Counted from the stretch's first letter, positions 35,454 to 45,052 are shown. The stretch is 64,000 nt of DNA from Flavobacterium piscis (GCF_001686925.1 NZ_LVEN01000046.1:372001-436000); one strand, 5' to 3'. Numbers and translations are program-made. Notes: a model not told the origin generated them from the letters alone.

Positions 35454-36959
35454 TTATAAATTTGCAATTGCTTTCTGAATTCTCGAAATAGTTTCTTCTT
35501 TTCCGATGATTTCAACAATGTCAAATAGGTGAGGACCTTTAAGAGCTCCAACCAAACTTAGACGGAAAGGCTGCATTACTTTACCCATTCCAATTTCGTT
35601 TTTAGTCAACCAGTCTTTTACAATTGCTTCGATATTTGCCGAATCAAATCCATCAATATATTCAAGAGTCGAAATCAATTCCTGCATTAAAGCCGGTGTT
35701 TCTTCTTTCCAGTTTTTGCTTGCTTTTTCATCATATAATGTTGGCGCTTGGAAAAAGAAATCAGTCAAATCCCAAAATTCAGAAACAAAATGAGCTCTTT
35801 CTTTAATCAAAGAAACAATTCTTGTAACGTCATATTTAGAAATATCAACACCTTTTTCAACCAAAATAGGAGTGAAGCTTTTCGCTAAATCTTCATTATT
35901 TTGTTTGATTAAATATTGGTGATTGAACCATTTGTTTTTCTCCGGATCAAATTTTGCTCCCGATTTATGAACTCTGTTCAAGTCGAAAGATTCAACTAAT
36001 TCTTCTAAAGAAAATAATTCTTTATCAGTTCCGTCATTCCAGCCTAACAAAGCAAGGAAGTTTATAACCGCTTCCGGGAAAAATCCTTTCTCTCTGTAAC
36101 CTGATGAAATCCCTTCTTCGGTTTTCCATTCTAACGGAAACACAGGAAATCCTAATTTATCACCATCTCTTTTTGATAATTTTCCGTTTCCAACCGGTTT
36201 TAAAATCAAAGGTAAATGTGCAAATTCAGGAGCATCCCAACCAAAAGCTCTGTATAATAATACGTGAAGCGGCATCGAAGGCAACCATTCTTCACCACGA
36301 ATAACATGTGAAGTTTCCATCAAATGATCATCGACAATATTCGCTAAATGGTACGTTGGCATTCCGTCACTTTTGAATAATACTTTATCGTCAAGCAAAC
36401 TGGTTTCAAATTTTACATCACCACGAATGATATCTTTCAAATGTAAAGTTTCATCAACCGGAGTTTTAAAACGGATGACATAATGTTCTCCATTAGCAAT
36501 TCTCTTAGCCACTTCTTCTGTAGAAATTACCAAAGATGTATCCAGTTTTTCACGGATCGTATGATTATAAATAAATGTTTTTCCTTCAGCTTCTTGTTCT
36601 TTTCTCATAGCATCAAGAGCTTCCGGAGTATCAAAAGCATAGTATGCCCAACCTGAATTGATCAGTTGATCAGCATAAGTTTGGTATAAATCTTTACGAT
36701 CACTTTGTCTGTACGGACCAAATTTTTCATTTTTCCCAACAGTTTCTTCAGGAGAAATTCCTAACCATTCCAGTGCTTCCATAATATAAGCTTCGGCACC
36801 AGGAACAAAACGCGTTTGATCTGTATCTTCAATTCTTAAATAAAAAACACCATTGTTTTTTTTGGCAAATAAATAATTAAATAGGGCAGTACGAACGCCG
36901 CCAATATGTAAAGGTCCTGTTGGACTTGGTGCAAAACGCACACGAACTTGCTTTGACAT
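35454..36959 (-). CDS. gltX: Glutamyl-tRNA synthetase
   Basis: Class I synthetase (501 residues) that charges tRNA-Glu, cytoplasmic. HIGH motif in RFAPSPTGPLHIGGVRTAL at 8-26, KLSKR motif in GKLSKRDGDKLG near 259, then the helical anticodon-binding C-terminus with KYDVTRIVSLIKERA. Length and order match the family. It is a minus-strand monocistron, and both glnS and gltX are in this window, so the organism likely charges tRNA-Gln directly. The ATG is supported by the conserved start. Confidence 0.96.
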   Translation of the reverse strand: MSKQVRVRFAPSPTGPLHIGGVRTALFNYLFAKKNNGVFYLRIEDTDQTRFVPGAEAYIMEALEWLGISPEETVGKNEKFGPYRQSDRKDLYQTYADQLINSGWAYYAFDTPEALDAMRKEQEAEGKTFIYNHTIREKLDTSLVISTEEVAKRIANGEHYVIRFKTPVDETLHLKDIIRGDVKFETSLLDDKVLFKSDGMPTYHLANIVDDHLMETSHVIRGEEWLPSMPLHVLLYRAFGWDAPEFAHLPLILKPVGNGKLSKRDGDKLGFPVFPLEWKTEEGISSGYREKGFFPEAVINFLALLGWNDGTDKELFSLEELVESFDLNRVHKSGAKFDPEKNKWFNHQYLIKQNNEDLAKSFTPILVEKGVDISKYDVTRIVSLIKERAHFVSEFWDLTDFFFQAPTLYDEKASKNWKEETPALMQELISTLEYIDGFDSANIEAIVKDWLTKNEIGMGKVMQPFRLSLVGALKGPHLFDIVEIIGKEETISRIQKAIANL

Positions 36960-37122
36960 TTGTTTAAATTTTGATGCAAAGATACGTTTTATGATTTTAG
37001 ATTTTAGAATGTTGATTTTAGATTTTTCTATCTTAGAACCTTAGCCTCTTAGTAACTTAGAATCTTAAAAAGGTATTATTAAAATTACTACTTTTATGGG
37101 TTATAAATAAAACAGATTCACT

Positions 37123-40100
37123 TTGAAAACAACATCTGCTATATACCAAAAGTTAGAAGCTTTTATAAAGAAATATTATACCAATGAATTGATAAAAGGA
37201 GGACTTCTTTTTATTGGTTTTGGATTATTGTACTTTCTGTTTACGCTTTTTATAGAATTTTTTCTTTGGTTAAAACCATTAGGAAGAACATTATTATTCT
37301 GGGTATTTATAGGAGTAGAAGTATTTCTATTGTTTCGTTTTATTTTGTTCCCGATTTTTAAGTTGTTCAAACTTCAAAAAGGGATCGATTATAATCAGGC
37401 TTCAACAATTATTGGAAATCATTTTACAGAAGTAAGTGATAAACTGACGAACTTTTTGCAATTGTCAGCTTCTGAGAATTCGACAGAAAGTTCAGAGTTG
37501 ATGTTGGCTTCAATAGAACAAAAAGCAAATTCGTTGCAGCCAATTCCGTTTGGGAATGCTATCAATTTTAAAGCAAATAAAAAATATTTGCCATTAGCAA
37601 TCATTCCAATTTTGCTTTTTGCAGTGTTTTATATTTCAGGAAATAGCAATGTAATTTCTCAAAGTTTAAATAGAGTAGTGCATTTCAATGCTACATTTTT
37701 ACCACCGGCACCATTCAAATTTGTGGTCCTAAATCAGAATTTGCAGACTGAACAAAACAAAGATTTTACTATCAAGATGGAATCCGTTGGGAAAGTAGTT
37801 CCGGAAAATGTAATGATTCATATTGGTAACGAAAGTTATTTTATGGAATCTTCTCAACCAGGAAAGTTTGAATTCAAGATTGAGAAACCAGTATCGAATG
37901 TTGAATTTTCTTTTGAAGGAAATTCAGTTTCTTCAGAGGAATACGAGTTGAAAGTAATCACGGTTCCATCGATTGCCAACTTCGAAATGGTATTGAATTT
38001 TCCATCTTATTTAAAAAAGAAATCAGAAACAATTCAGGGAACAGGTAATGCAATCGTACCCGAAGGAACTTTGGTAACCTGGAAAATGAATACACAATCG
38101 ACTCAGGAAATTGTTTGGAAAGATGATAATTCGACTTTCAAGTTCAATAAAGCCGAAAATGAGTTTAAATTGGCTAAAAATATTAGTCAAAATACAGAAT
38201 ATCAAATTCTTACATCGAATAATAAGGTCAAAAATTACGAAAAACTGGATTATCAGCTATCGGTGATCAAAGATCAGCATCCAACGATCACAGTTAGTCC
38301 TGCACCGGACAGTTTAAAGCTGGATAAAAATTATGTTTTGGGTAGGTTAGGCGATGACTACGGATTGTCTAAACTTCAGGTCGTGTATTACGAACGTAAC
38401 AAACCAAACACTGCCAAGCGTGGAACAATACCGGTTAAGTCTGGAGTATTTGATCAGTTTGTTTTTAACTTTCCAAGTAATCTTGCCGTGCAGGAAGGAG
38501 TATCTTATGAATACTATTTTGAGGTTTTTGATAACGATGCACCGCATGGTTTTAAGAGTACAAAGTCTTCTGTTTTTTCTGATCGTGTTTCGACTACAGA
38601 TGAAGTTCACGATATGGAATTACAACAACAAAACGAAAATATCAATAGTTTAGAAAAGTCTTTAAAGAATCAAACCAAGCAATTTTCTGAAATGGATAAG
38701 ATTCAAAAAGCAGGAAAAGAGAAAGATAATTTAGAGTTTAAAGATCAGCAAAAAGTAAATGATTTTATCAAACGTCAGAAACAACAAGACGAATTGATGA
38801 AACAATTTGGTGAGAAAATGAATAAGAATCTGGATAAATTTCAATCTGAAAAGAAAGATAAAACAGCTGATGATTTGCAAAAACGTCTAGATAATGCAGA
38901 GAAAGATTTAGAAAAGAATCAGAAGTTAATGGATGAATTGAAGAACTTAAATGATAAATTGAACAGTGAAGATTTGTTTGATAAGATGGAAAAATTCAAA
39001 CAGATCAGCAAGAACCAATCTCGTAATCTGGAGCAATTGGTTGAACTAACCAAACGTTTTTATGTTTCTAAAAAAGCAGAACAAGTTGCAGATAAATTAA
39101 AGAAGTTAGCAGACGAACAAGAGCAACTTTCGAATAAAGAAAAAGAAAATACACAAGAGAAGCAAGACGATATTACTAAAGCTTTTGATAAAATCCAAGA
39201 GGATTTAAAAGATCTGAAAGAAGAGAATAAAACTTTAAAAGCGCCTTTGGATATTCCTGCTGATGCTTCAAAAGAGAAAGATGTGAAGGATGATTTGAAG
39301 AAAGCTTCTGAAGAATTGAGTAAAAAGAATTCTTCTTCGGCTAAGCCAAAACAAAAAAGTGCAGCCAAGAAAATGAAGAGTATGGCAGAGCAAATGGATT
39401 CAAGTATGGAGGGCGGAGAACAAGAACAATTAGAAGAAGATGTTGCAATGCTTCGTCAGGTTTTGGATAATCTTCTTGCTTATTCATTGTCTCAAGAAGA
39501 TGTTATGAAACAATTTAAATCTATGAAATTAGGTTCTTCGGCTTTTACAAAGAACATTAAAGTCCAGCAAAACTTGAAACAACAGTTCAAACATGTCGAT
39601 GATAGTTTGTTTGCATTGTCATTACGTAACCCAAAAGTAGCTGAAGATGTAACGAAAGAAATTGGAAATGTACAGTACAATATAGATAAAGCTATTGAAA
39701 CTTTAAGCGACGTTCAGGTTCCAAAAGGAGTTTCGCATCAACAATATGCAGTTTCTTCTGCAAATAAATTGGCTGACTTTTTAAGCGATTTATTAAATAA
39801 TATGCAGATGTCTATGTCTAAACCGGGAGCAGGAAAACCAAAACCAGGTGACGGACAAGGAATGCAATTGCCGGATATTATTCAAAAACAAAAAGGTTTG
39901 GCTGATAAAATGAAAGCTGGAATGAAACCCGGAGATAAACCTGGCGACAAACCGGGAGAAGGTCAACAAGGGAAATCCGGAGAAGGAAAGCAGGGGCAAG
40001 GTAAAGATGGCCAAGGCAAAAATGGAGAAGGTAAGGATGGTCAGGGAAATAAAAATGGAGGAAAAGGTAATGAAGGTAAAGACGGAAATGATGGAGAAGG

Positions 40101-40506
40101 AGATGCGGAAGCCATTATGGAAATCTATAAAGAACAAGTAAAACTTCGCGAAGCACTACAAAAAGAGTTAGCAAAACAAGGTTTAGATTCTCAGGGTAAA
40201 TCTGTAATTGATCAAATGAAAGCTTCAGAAAAACAACTTTTAAATAAAGGTTTTAAGAATGAAAACTTACAACGCATCCTTAATATCCAGCAGGAATTAT
40301 TAAAATTAAACAATGCAGTTCAGCAACAAGGTCAAGATACAAAGCGCCAATCTGAAACTAATAAGGCTGAATTTTCTAATAGAACAAATGCATTACCAAG
40401 TTCACTATTGGATTATTTAAACAGTGTAGAGATATTAAACAGACAATCACTACCTTTGCGCTCGAATTTTAATCAAAAGGTTCAAGAATATTTTAATACA
40501 AAATGA
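37123..40506 (+). CDS. DUF4175-like large membrane-anchored protein
   Basis: A 1127-residue protein starting at TTG 37123 (MKTTSAIYQKLEAFIKKYY). Three membrane helices in the first 180 residues (LLFIGFGLLYFLFTLFIEFF; LFWVFIGVEVFLLFRFI; about 160-178), then a large beta-rich extracytoplasmic part to about 500. Long coiled coils with Lys/Glu/Gln follow at 505-760, then a Gly/Lys/Gln-rich disordered stretch (about 900-990, repeats of GxGKxGQG and PGDK), and a final helical tail. DUF4175-type proteins are found in Bacteroidota and alphaproteobacteria, and their function is unknown. The stop overlaps ybeY as ATGA, so the two are coupled. Confidence 0.78.
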   Translation: MKTTSAIYQKLEAFIKKYYTNELIKGGLLFIGFGLLYFLFTLFIEFFLWLKPLGRTLLFWVFIGVEVFLLFRFILFPIFKLFKLQKGIDYNQASTIIGNHFTEVSDKLTNFLQLSASENSTESSELMLASIEQKANSLQPIPFGNAINFKANKKYLPLAIIPILLFAVFYISGNSNVISQSLNRVVHFNATFLPPAPFKFVVLNQNLQTEQNKDFTIKMESVGKVVPENVMIHIGNESYFMESSQPGKFEFKIEKPVSNVEFSFEGNSVSSEEYELKVITVPSIANFEMVLNFPSYLKKKSETIQGTGNAIVPEGTLVTWKMNTQSTQEIVWKDDNSTFKFNKAENEFKLAKNISQNTEYQILTSNNKVKNYEKLDYQLSVIKDQHPTITVSPAPDSLKLDKNYVLGRLGDDYGLSKLQVVYYERNKPNTAKRGTIPVKSGVFDQFVFNFPSNLAVQEGVSYEYYFEVFDNDAPHGFKSTKSSVFSDRVSTTDEVHDMELQQQNENINSLEKSLKNQTKQFSEMDKIQKAGKEKDNLEFKDQQKVNDFIKRQKQQDELMKQFGEKMNKNLDKFQSEKKDKTADDLQKRLDNAEKDLEKNQKLMDELKNLNDKLNSEDLFDKMEKFKQISKNQSRNLEQLVELTKRFYVSKKAEQVADKLKKLADEQEQLSNKEKENTQEKQDDITKAFDKIQEDLKDLKEENKTLKAPLDIPADASKEKDVKDDLKKASEELSKKNSSSAKPKQKSAAKKMKSMAEQMDSSMEGGEQEQLEEDVAMLRQVLDNLLAYSLSQEDVMKQFKSMKLGSSAFTKNIKVQQNLKQQFKHVDDSLFALSLRNPKVAEDVTKEIGNVQYNIDKAIETLSDVQVPKGVSHQQYAVSSANKLADFLSDLLNNMQMSMSKPGAGKPKPGDGQGMQLPDIIQKQKGLADKMKAGMKPGDKPGDKPGEGQQGKSGEGKQGQGKDGQGKNGEGKDGQGNKNGGKGNEGKDGNDGEGDAEAIMEIYKEQVKLREALQKELAKQGLDSQGKSVIDQMKASEKQLLNKGFKNENLQRILNIQQELLKLNNAVQQQGQDTKRQSETNKAEFSNRTNALPSSLLDYLNSVEILNRQSLPLRSNFNQKVQEYFNTK

Positions 40507-40922
40507 TCAATTTTAATTACGAAACCGAATTTACTTTAGATAACGAACAAGCCTTTGCAGATTGGTTAAGTGCTGTAATCGTTTCTGAAAGTAAAAACGA
40601 AGGCGAGATAAATTACATTTTTTGTGATGATGAATATCTTCATAAAATAAATGTAGAATATCTAAATCACGATACACTCACGGACATTATCAGTTTTGAT
40701 TACACAGTTGGTAATGAACTAAACGGAGATATTTTTGTTTCTGTAGAAAGAGTAGAAGATAACGCAAAAGATTTTAATGTTTCTTTCGAAGAAGAATTGA
40801 AGCGTGTTTTGGCTCACGGAATATTACATTACTGTGGATACAAAGATAAATCAGATAAAGATGCTGAGTTAATGCGCTCAAAGGAAGATGAAAAAATCAT
40901 GATGTTTCACGTGGAACAGTAG
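40503..40922 (+). CDS. ybeY: Endoribonuclease YbeY (rRNA maturation)
   Basis: A 139-residue UPF0054 metalloprotein acting in 16S rRNA processing and ribosome quality control. The motif HGILHYCGYKDKSDKD begins at residue 105: His105 and His109 of the usual HGxLHLxGYDH are present. The third ligand position is Asp115 instead of His, as I recall for many Bacteroidota members. NVEYLNHDTLTDIISFDY at 49-66 is the other conserved part. It is coupled to the upstream gene. The last codons overlap a parS site (MFHVEQ). Confidence 0.93.
   Translation: MINFNYETEFTLDNEQAFADWLSAVIVSESKNEGEINYIFCDDEYLHKINVEYLNHDTLTDIISFDYTVGNELNGDIFVSVERVEDNAKDFNVSFEEELKRVLAHGILHYCGYKDKSDKDAELMRSKEDEKIMMFHVEQ
40903..40918 (-). 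promoter_or_regulatory. parS site 1
   Basis: TGTTTCACGTGGAACA is the exact reverse complement of the 16-base parS consensus TGTTCCACGTGAAACA, 16 of 16. It lies within the last codons of ybeY. Confidence 0.9.
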
Positions 40923-40979
40923 AGGGATTTGTTTTTAGGTTTTTTTGGTTTAAAGTTTCAAGTTATTAAAACGAGTTAG

Positions 40980-40995
40980 TGTTCCACGTGAAACA
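40980..40995 (+). promoter_or_regulatory. parS site 2
   Basis: TGTTCCACGTGAAACA, 16 of 16. Confidence 0.92.
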
Positions 40996-41024
40996 TGTTC
41001 AGTTTTGATAATAAAGAATCAGAA

Positions 41025-41040
41025 CGTTCCACGTGAAACA
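41025..41040 (+). promoter_or_regulatory. parS site 3
   Basis: CGTTCCACGTGAAACA, 15 of 16 (first base C). Confidence 0.88.
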
Positions 41041-41068
41041 TGTTTAATTTTGAAAATGAAAATTTCAA

Positions 41069-41084
41069 CGTTTCACGTGGAACA
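41069..41084 (-). promoter_or_regulatory. parS site 4
   Basis: CGTTTCACGTGGAACA, 15 of 16 on the minus strand. Confidence 0.88.
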
Positions 41085-41116
41085 CTTGATTTGAAGTTTA
41101 AAAAAGAAGTCAAAAT

Positions 41117-41132
41117 GTTTCACGTGGAACTT
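41117..41132 (-). promoter_or_regulatory. parS site 5
   Basis: TGTTTCACGTGGAACT, 15 of 16 on the minus strand. Confidence 0.88.
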
Positions 41133-41170
41133 TTTGTAAAGCGAGAACCTGAAACATGAAACTTTTAATA

Positions 41171-41186
41171 CGTTCCACGTGGAACA
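41171..41186. promoter_or_regulatory. parS site 6
   Basis: CGTTCCACGTGGAACA, 14 of 16; the inner 14 bases are perfectly palindromic. Confidence 0.82.
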
Positions 41187-41249
41187 AAAGAATAAAGAAG
41201 TTAATTCTGAGAACCGACTTAAATGGTTTCCCAGAGAATAAAAGATAAA

Positions 41250-43121
41250 ATGTTTTTAGAAGAATACGATGTTATTGTAGTTGGTGCAGGTCATGCTGGA
41301 TCTGAAGCCGCGGCAGCGGCCGCAAATTTGGGATCCAAAACTTTATTGGTTACAATGAGTTTGCAGAACATCGCACAAATGTCTTGCAACCCAGCGATGG
41401 GAGGAATTGCAAAAGGACAGATAGTGCGTGAAATTGATGCGCTTGGTGGATACTCAGGAATTGTTTCCGATCGCACGGCAATTCAATTTAAGATGTTGAA
41501 TAAATCGAAAGGGCCTGCAATGTGGTCGCCAAGAGTTCAAAGTGATCGAATGCGTTTTGCTGAAGAGTGGAGAATGATGTTGGAGGGAACTCCAAATTTG
41601 GATTTCTACCAGGAGATGGTGAAAGGTTTGATTATTGAGGATGGAAAGATAAAAGGAATCAAAACTTCGTTGGGAGTTGAAATTCGTTCTAAGTCGGTTG
41701 TGTTGACAAACGGAACTTTTTTAAATGGTTTGATTCATATTGGAGAAAAACAATTTGGAGGAGGAAGAGCAGGAGAAAGTGCTGCAACCGGAATCACAGA
41801 AGATTTAGTAAAAGTTGGTTTTGAGTCAGGAAGAATGAAAACAGGAACGCCGCCACGTGTTGATGGACGTTCTTTGGATTATTCGAAAATGAACGAAGAA
41901 AAAGGAGATGCAAAGCCGGATAAGTTTTCTTATTCGGATTTAACCGTTCCGCTAACGCATCAAAGATCTTGTCATATGACGTATACGTCGTTGGATGTTC
42001 ATGATATTTTGAGAGAAGGTTTTGATCGTTCGCCAATGTTCAACGGAAGAATCAAAAGTCTTGGACCAAGATATTGCCCTTCGATAGAAGATAAAATAAA
42101 TCGTTTTGCTGATAAAGAGCGTCACCAATTATTTGTGGAGCCGGAAGGCTGGAATACTTGTGAAGTTTATGTAAATGGATTTTCGACTTCGTTACCGGAG
42201 GATATTCAGTTTAAAGCATTACGTTCTGTTGTTGGATTTGAGAATGTGAAATTCTTCCGTCCTGGTTACGCAATCGAATATGATTACTTCCCGCCAACAC
42301 AATTGAAACATACTTTGGAGACAAAGTTAGTGGAAGGTTTATATTTTGCCGGACAAATAAACGGAACAACAGGATATGAAGAAGCAGCTTCACAAGGATT
42401 GATGGCTGGAATAAATGCGCATTTAAAAGTGCACGAAAAAGCGCCGTTGATTTTAAAACGTGACGAAGCTTATATTGGAGTTTTGATTGATGACTTGATT
42501 ACGAAAGGAACAGAAGAACCATATCGTATGTTTACTTCAAGAGCAGAGTATAGAACATTGTTGCGTCAAGATAATGCCGATTTCAGATTAACGCCAATGT
42601 CGCACGAAATTGGTTTGGCTTCGGAAGCTCGTTTACGCCGAATGGAAAAGAAATTGAACGAGTCTGAAAAGATGGTTGCTTTCTTTAGAGAGACAAGTGT
42701 TTCAGTTGCGGAAACAAATCCAATTTTGGAAGCGAAAGAAACGGCTCCGATTACGCAAGGTGATAAAATGTTCAAAGTATTCTCTCGTCCGCAAATCGAT
42801 TTGGAGGATATGATGAAATTTGAAAAAGTAAAGGAATATATTGAAGCAAATGATGTTGATCAGGAAATTTTGGAACAAGCCGAAATCCAGGTCAAATATT
42901 CTGGTTATATAGAAAAGGAAAGAAATAACGCTGATAAACTAACTCGTTTAGAAGAAGTGAAGATTCCGGAGAATTTCGATTACAATAAAATTAAATCAAT
43001 GTCGATTGAAGCAAAACAAAAATTGAGCAAGATTCGTCCTGTAACAATTTCTCAAGCTTCAAGAATAAGCGGAGTGTCACCAAGTGATATTTCGGTTTTG
43101 TTGATTTATATGGGAAGGTAA
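41250..43121 (+). CDS. mnmG: tRNA uridine 5-carboxymethylaminomethyl modification enzyme MnmG (GidA)
   Basis: A 623-residue FAD- and NADH-binding protein that, with MnmE, modifies wobble uridine 34 of certain tRNAs. VIVVGAGHAGSEAAAAAANL is the GxGxxG FAD site. MSCNPAMGGIAKGQIVREID and MKTGTPPRVDGRSLDYS are MnmG family signatures. The C-terminal helical domain contains SGYIEKERNNADKL. ATG at 41250 (MFLEEYDVI) is preferred to 41223 because the family normally begins there. mnmE is not in this window. The gene sits right after a dense parS cluster, a frequent origin-proximal position. Confidence 0.95.
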   Translation: MFLEEYDVIVVGAGHAGSEAAAAAANLGSKTLLVTMSLQNIAQMSCNPAMGGIAKGQIVREIDALGGYSGIVSDRTAIQFKMLNKSKGPAMWSPRVQSDRMRFAEEWRMMLEGTPNLDFYQEMVKGLIIEDGKIKGIKTSLGVEIRSKSVVLTNGTFLNGLIHIGEKQFGGGRAGESAATGITEDLVKVGFESGRMKTGTPPRVDGRSLDYSKMNEEKGDAKPDKFSYSDLTVPLTHQRSCHMTYTSLDVHDILREGFDRSPMFNGRIKSLGPRYCPSIEDKINRFADKERHQLFVEPEGWNTCEVYVNGFSTSLPEDIQFKALRSVVGFENVKFFRPGYAIEYDYFPPTQLKHTLETKLVEGLYFAGQINGTTGYEEAASQGLMAGINAHLKVHEKAPLILKRDEAYIGVLIDDLITKGTEEPYRMFTSRAEYRTLLRQDNADFRLTPMSHEIGLASEARLRRMEKKLNESEKMVAFFRETSVSVAETNPILEAKETAPITQGDKMFKVFSRPQIDLEDMMKFEKVKEYIEANDVDQEILEQAEIQVKYSGYIEKERNNADKLTRLEEVKIPENFDYNKIKSMSIEAKQKLSKIRPVTISQASRISGVSPSDISVLLIYMGR

Positions 43122-43191
43122 AAAGTTTTCAGTCTCAGTAAAAAGTTTTCAGTGAATGCTGGATGATGTTTACTGAGATTGTTTATTGAAT

Positions 43192-43207
43192 TGTTCCACG
43201 TGAAACT
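43192..43207 (+). promoter_or_regulatory. parS site 7
   Basis: TGTTCCACGTGAAACT, 15 of 16, just after mnmG. Confidence 0.88.
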
Positions 43208-43220
43208 TATTTGATATAGT

Positions 43221-43323
43221 TTGTCATTGCGAGGAACGAGGAATCTCCGTAAGTAACTCCGCAATCAAAAGAATAATTTTTGTCGATATTGCACGGTGAT
43301 TCCTCGTTCTTCGGAATGACAAA
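43221..43323. repeat. REP-like palindromic element, second copy
   Basis: TTGTCATTGCGAGGAACGAG faces GATTCCTCGTTCTTCGGAAT then GACAAA. Its ends match those of the element at 28411-28512, while the middle differs. It lies between two parS sites. Confidence 0.7.
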
Positions 43324-43380
43324 ATGCTGCAAATTGAAATGGCTCGTGACGAAAAAAAAATGTTAATCTAAAATCAAACT

Positions 43381-43396
43381 TGTTCCACGTGAAACA
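43381..43396 (+). promoter_or_regulatory. parS site 8
   Basis: TGTTCCACGTGAAACA, 16 of 16. Confidence 0.92.
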
Positions 43397-43465
43397 GATT
43401 ATAATTATTTTAGATTTCAGAAAAGTTTAAATTGGAGTTATAATAAAAAAACTAGAATTCATTGT

Positions 43466-43929
43466 ATGAAAATTGTTCAAAAAGAAATTTTATCATTAGA
43501 AGAAAAGGAGACTTTGCACGAACTATGGAACAATGAATATCCCGCAAAGTTAAATTTAAAAACGATCGACGATTTCGAATTATATTGAACGGACTTTCAG
43601 AAACCAAACATTATTTGTTATTTGATGATTCAGATAAAATTAATGGTTGGGCTTTTACTTTTTTAAGAGAAGATGAAAATTGGTTTGCTATAATTTTAAA
43701 TAGTGAAATACATGGCAAAGGAATTGGTTCTCTTTTGATGCATGAAATAAAAAAGAATAATACAAGTTTGAATGGTTGGGTAATTGATCAGGAGAATGAA
43801 ATAAAACTTAATGCAACATTTTATAAATCGCCATTGCAATTTTATATTAAAAATGATTTTATAGTTTGTTCAGAAATAAGAATTGAAAATGAAAAACTTT
43901 CGGCGGTGAAAATTAATTGGAAGCGCTGA
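43466..43929 (+). pseudogene. Frameshifted GNAT-like acetyltransferase
   Basis: Two frames read as one GNAT-family protein. The first (from ATG 43466) gives MKIVQKEILSLEEKETLHEL through FELY and stops at TGA 43586-43588. The second resumes near 43585 with NGLSETKHYLLFDDSDKI, then NWFAIILNSEIHGKGIGSLL, a GNAT acetyl-CoA binding motif (GKGIGSLLM). A missing T in TATTTG-type codons (TATTG at 43583-43587) would restore LNGLS and a single frame. This could be a true mutation, a sequencing error or programmed slippage; the rest is intact. Confidence 0.7.
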
Positions 43930-43952
43930 AAAAAAAATATAATAAAAAATAG

Positions 43953-43985
43953 ACCCTAAAACCAGAATTCTGGTTTTAGGGTTTG
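43953..43985 (+). terminator. Terminator after the acetyltransferase pseudogene
   Basis: Perfect palindrome ACCCTAAAACCAGAATTCTG plus its completing arm, followed by a short T-run. Confidence 0.75.
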
Positions 43986-44020
43986 CTATGTAATTCACCA
44001 AAATACCTATAAATTTAAAA

Positions 44021-44869
44021 ATGGACGTTTTAAACAAAAAACATTTTCTTACTGTAAAAGACCATTCTGTATCTAAAGAAATTTTCGAATTGTATCACGA
44101 TGAAACTTTAGATATGCTAATTACATTTCCGCAACCCGATTTAGAAAATCTTGGAAAATATTACGAAAGCGAAGATTATATTTCGCACACCGATAACAAG
44201 CGTTCGTTATTTGAAAAAGCATATCACTTTGTGAAAAATATTGCTTTAAAAAATAAACTGAATTTGATCAACGGCGAACAATCTCAAAAAGGAAGAATTT
44301 TGGATATTGGTGCAGGAACCGGAGATTTTTTATTGACGGCAAAAAATGATGGTTGGGAAACTGTTGGAGTAGAACCAAGCGACAGAGCAAAAAATATTGC
44401 GATACAAAAAGGGATTTCTTTTGTGAACGAAATTAGCGATCTTGAAAATAATTCTTTTGACGTGATTACAATGTGGCATGTTTTGGAACACGTTCCTAAT
44501 TTAGAATTACAAATTCAGGAACTGAAGCGTTTATTAAAACCAACTGGAACATTAATTGTTGCGGTTCCAAATTTTAAATCTTACGATGCGCAACATTACA
44601 AAACTTTTTGGGCAGCTTACGATGTGCCCATTCACTTTTGGCATTTCTCTAAAAAAGCCATTCAGTTGCTTTTTGAAAAAGTCGATATGAAATTAGAAAA
44701 AGTGCTTCCGATGAAATTTGATTCTTTTTATGTGAGTTTATTATCCGAAAAATACAAAACCGGAAAAATGAATTACATTAGTGCTTTTTTCGTTGGTTTA
44801 AAATCAAATTTAAAAGCGGGGAGTACAAAAGAGTATTCGTCGCACATTTATGTCTTAAAAAACAAGTAA
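44021..44869 (+). CDS. Class I SAM-dependent methyltransferase
   Basis: A 282-residue cytoplasmic methyltransferase. Motif I is GRILDIGAGTGDFLLTA near residue 91-107. Motif II/III follow as VGVEPSDRAKNIAIQKG and NSFDVITMWHVLEHVPN, typical of the UbiG/COQ5-type and glycan-associated class I methyltransferases. N-terminal SKEIFELYHDETLDMLITFP resembles other Bacteroidota methyltransferases of this type. The substrate is unknown. It is monocistronic, with a terminator upstream and no partner gene. Confidence 0.88.
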   Translation: MDVLNKKHFLTVKDHSVSKEIFELYHDETLDMLITFPQPDLENLGKYYESEDYISHTDNKRSLFEKAYHFVKNIALKNKLNLINGEQSQKGRILDIGAGTGDFLLTAKNDGWETVGVEPSDRAKNIAIQKGISFVNEISDLENNSFDVITMWHVLEHVPNLELQIQELKRLLKPTGTLIVAVPNFKSYDAQHYKTFWAAYDVPIHFWHFSKKAIQLLFEKVDMKLEKVLPMKFDSFYVSLLSEKYKTGKMNYISAFFVGLKSNLKAGSTKEYSSHIYVLKNK

Positions 44870-45052
44870 AACGCAATTTAAGCGCATTTCTGGCGTTTTC
44901 TTAGTGTAAGTGAGGAGTAATTATGTCTTTTTTGAGATAATGTTTCTAATAAAAGCTATGAAAGCCACTTTTGATAGGGTAGAATTATTGACATTTTTCT
45001 TTCCATAAATAAAAACAATATCATAAAATTCTAGCATTTTTTAAACTTTATG

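Noticed and set aside
38347..38610. Minus frame inside the DUF4175 gene
   Set aside because: Antisense shadow of a long and coherent coding sequence.
41851..41866. CCACGTGTTG in mnmG as an extra parS
   Set aside because: Only the core CACGTG agrees; flanks do not match the 16-base consensus.
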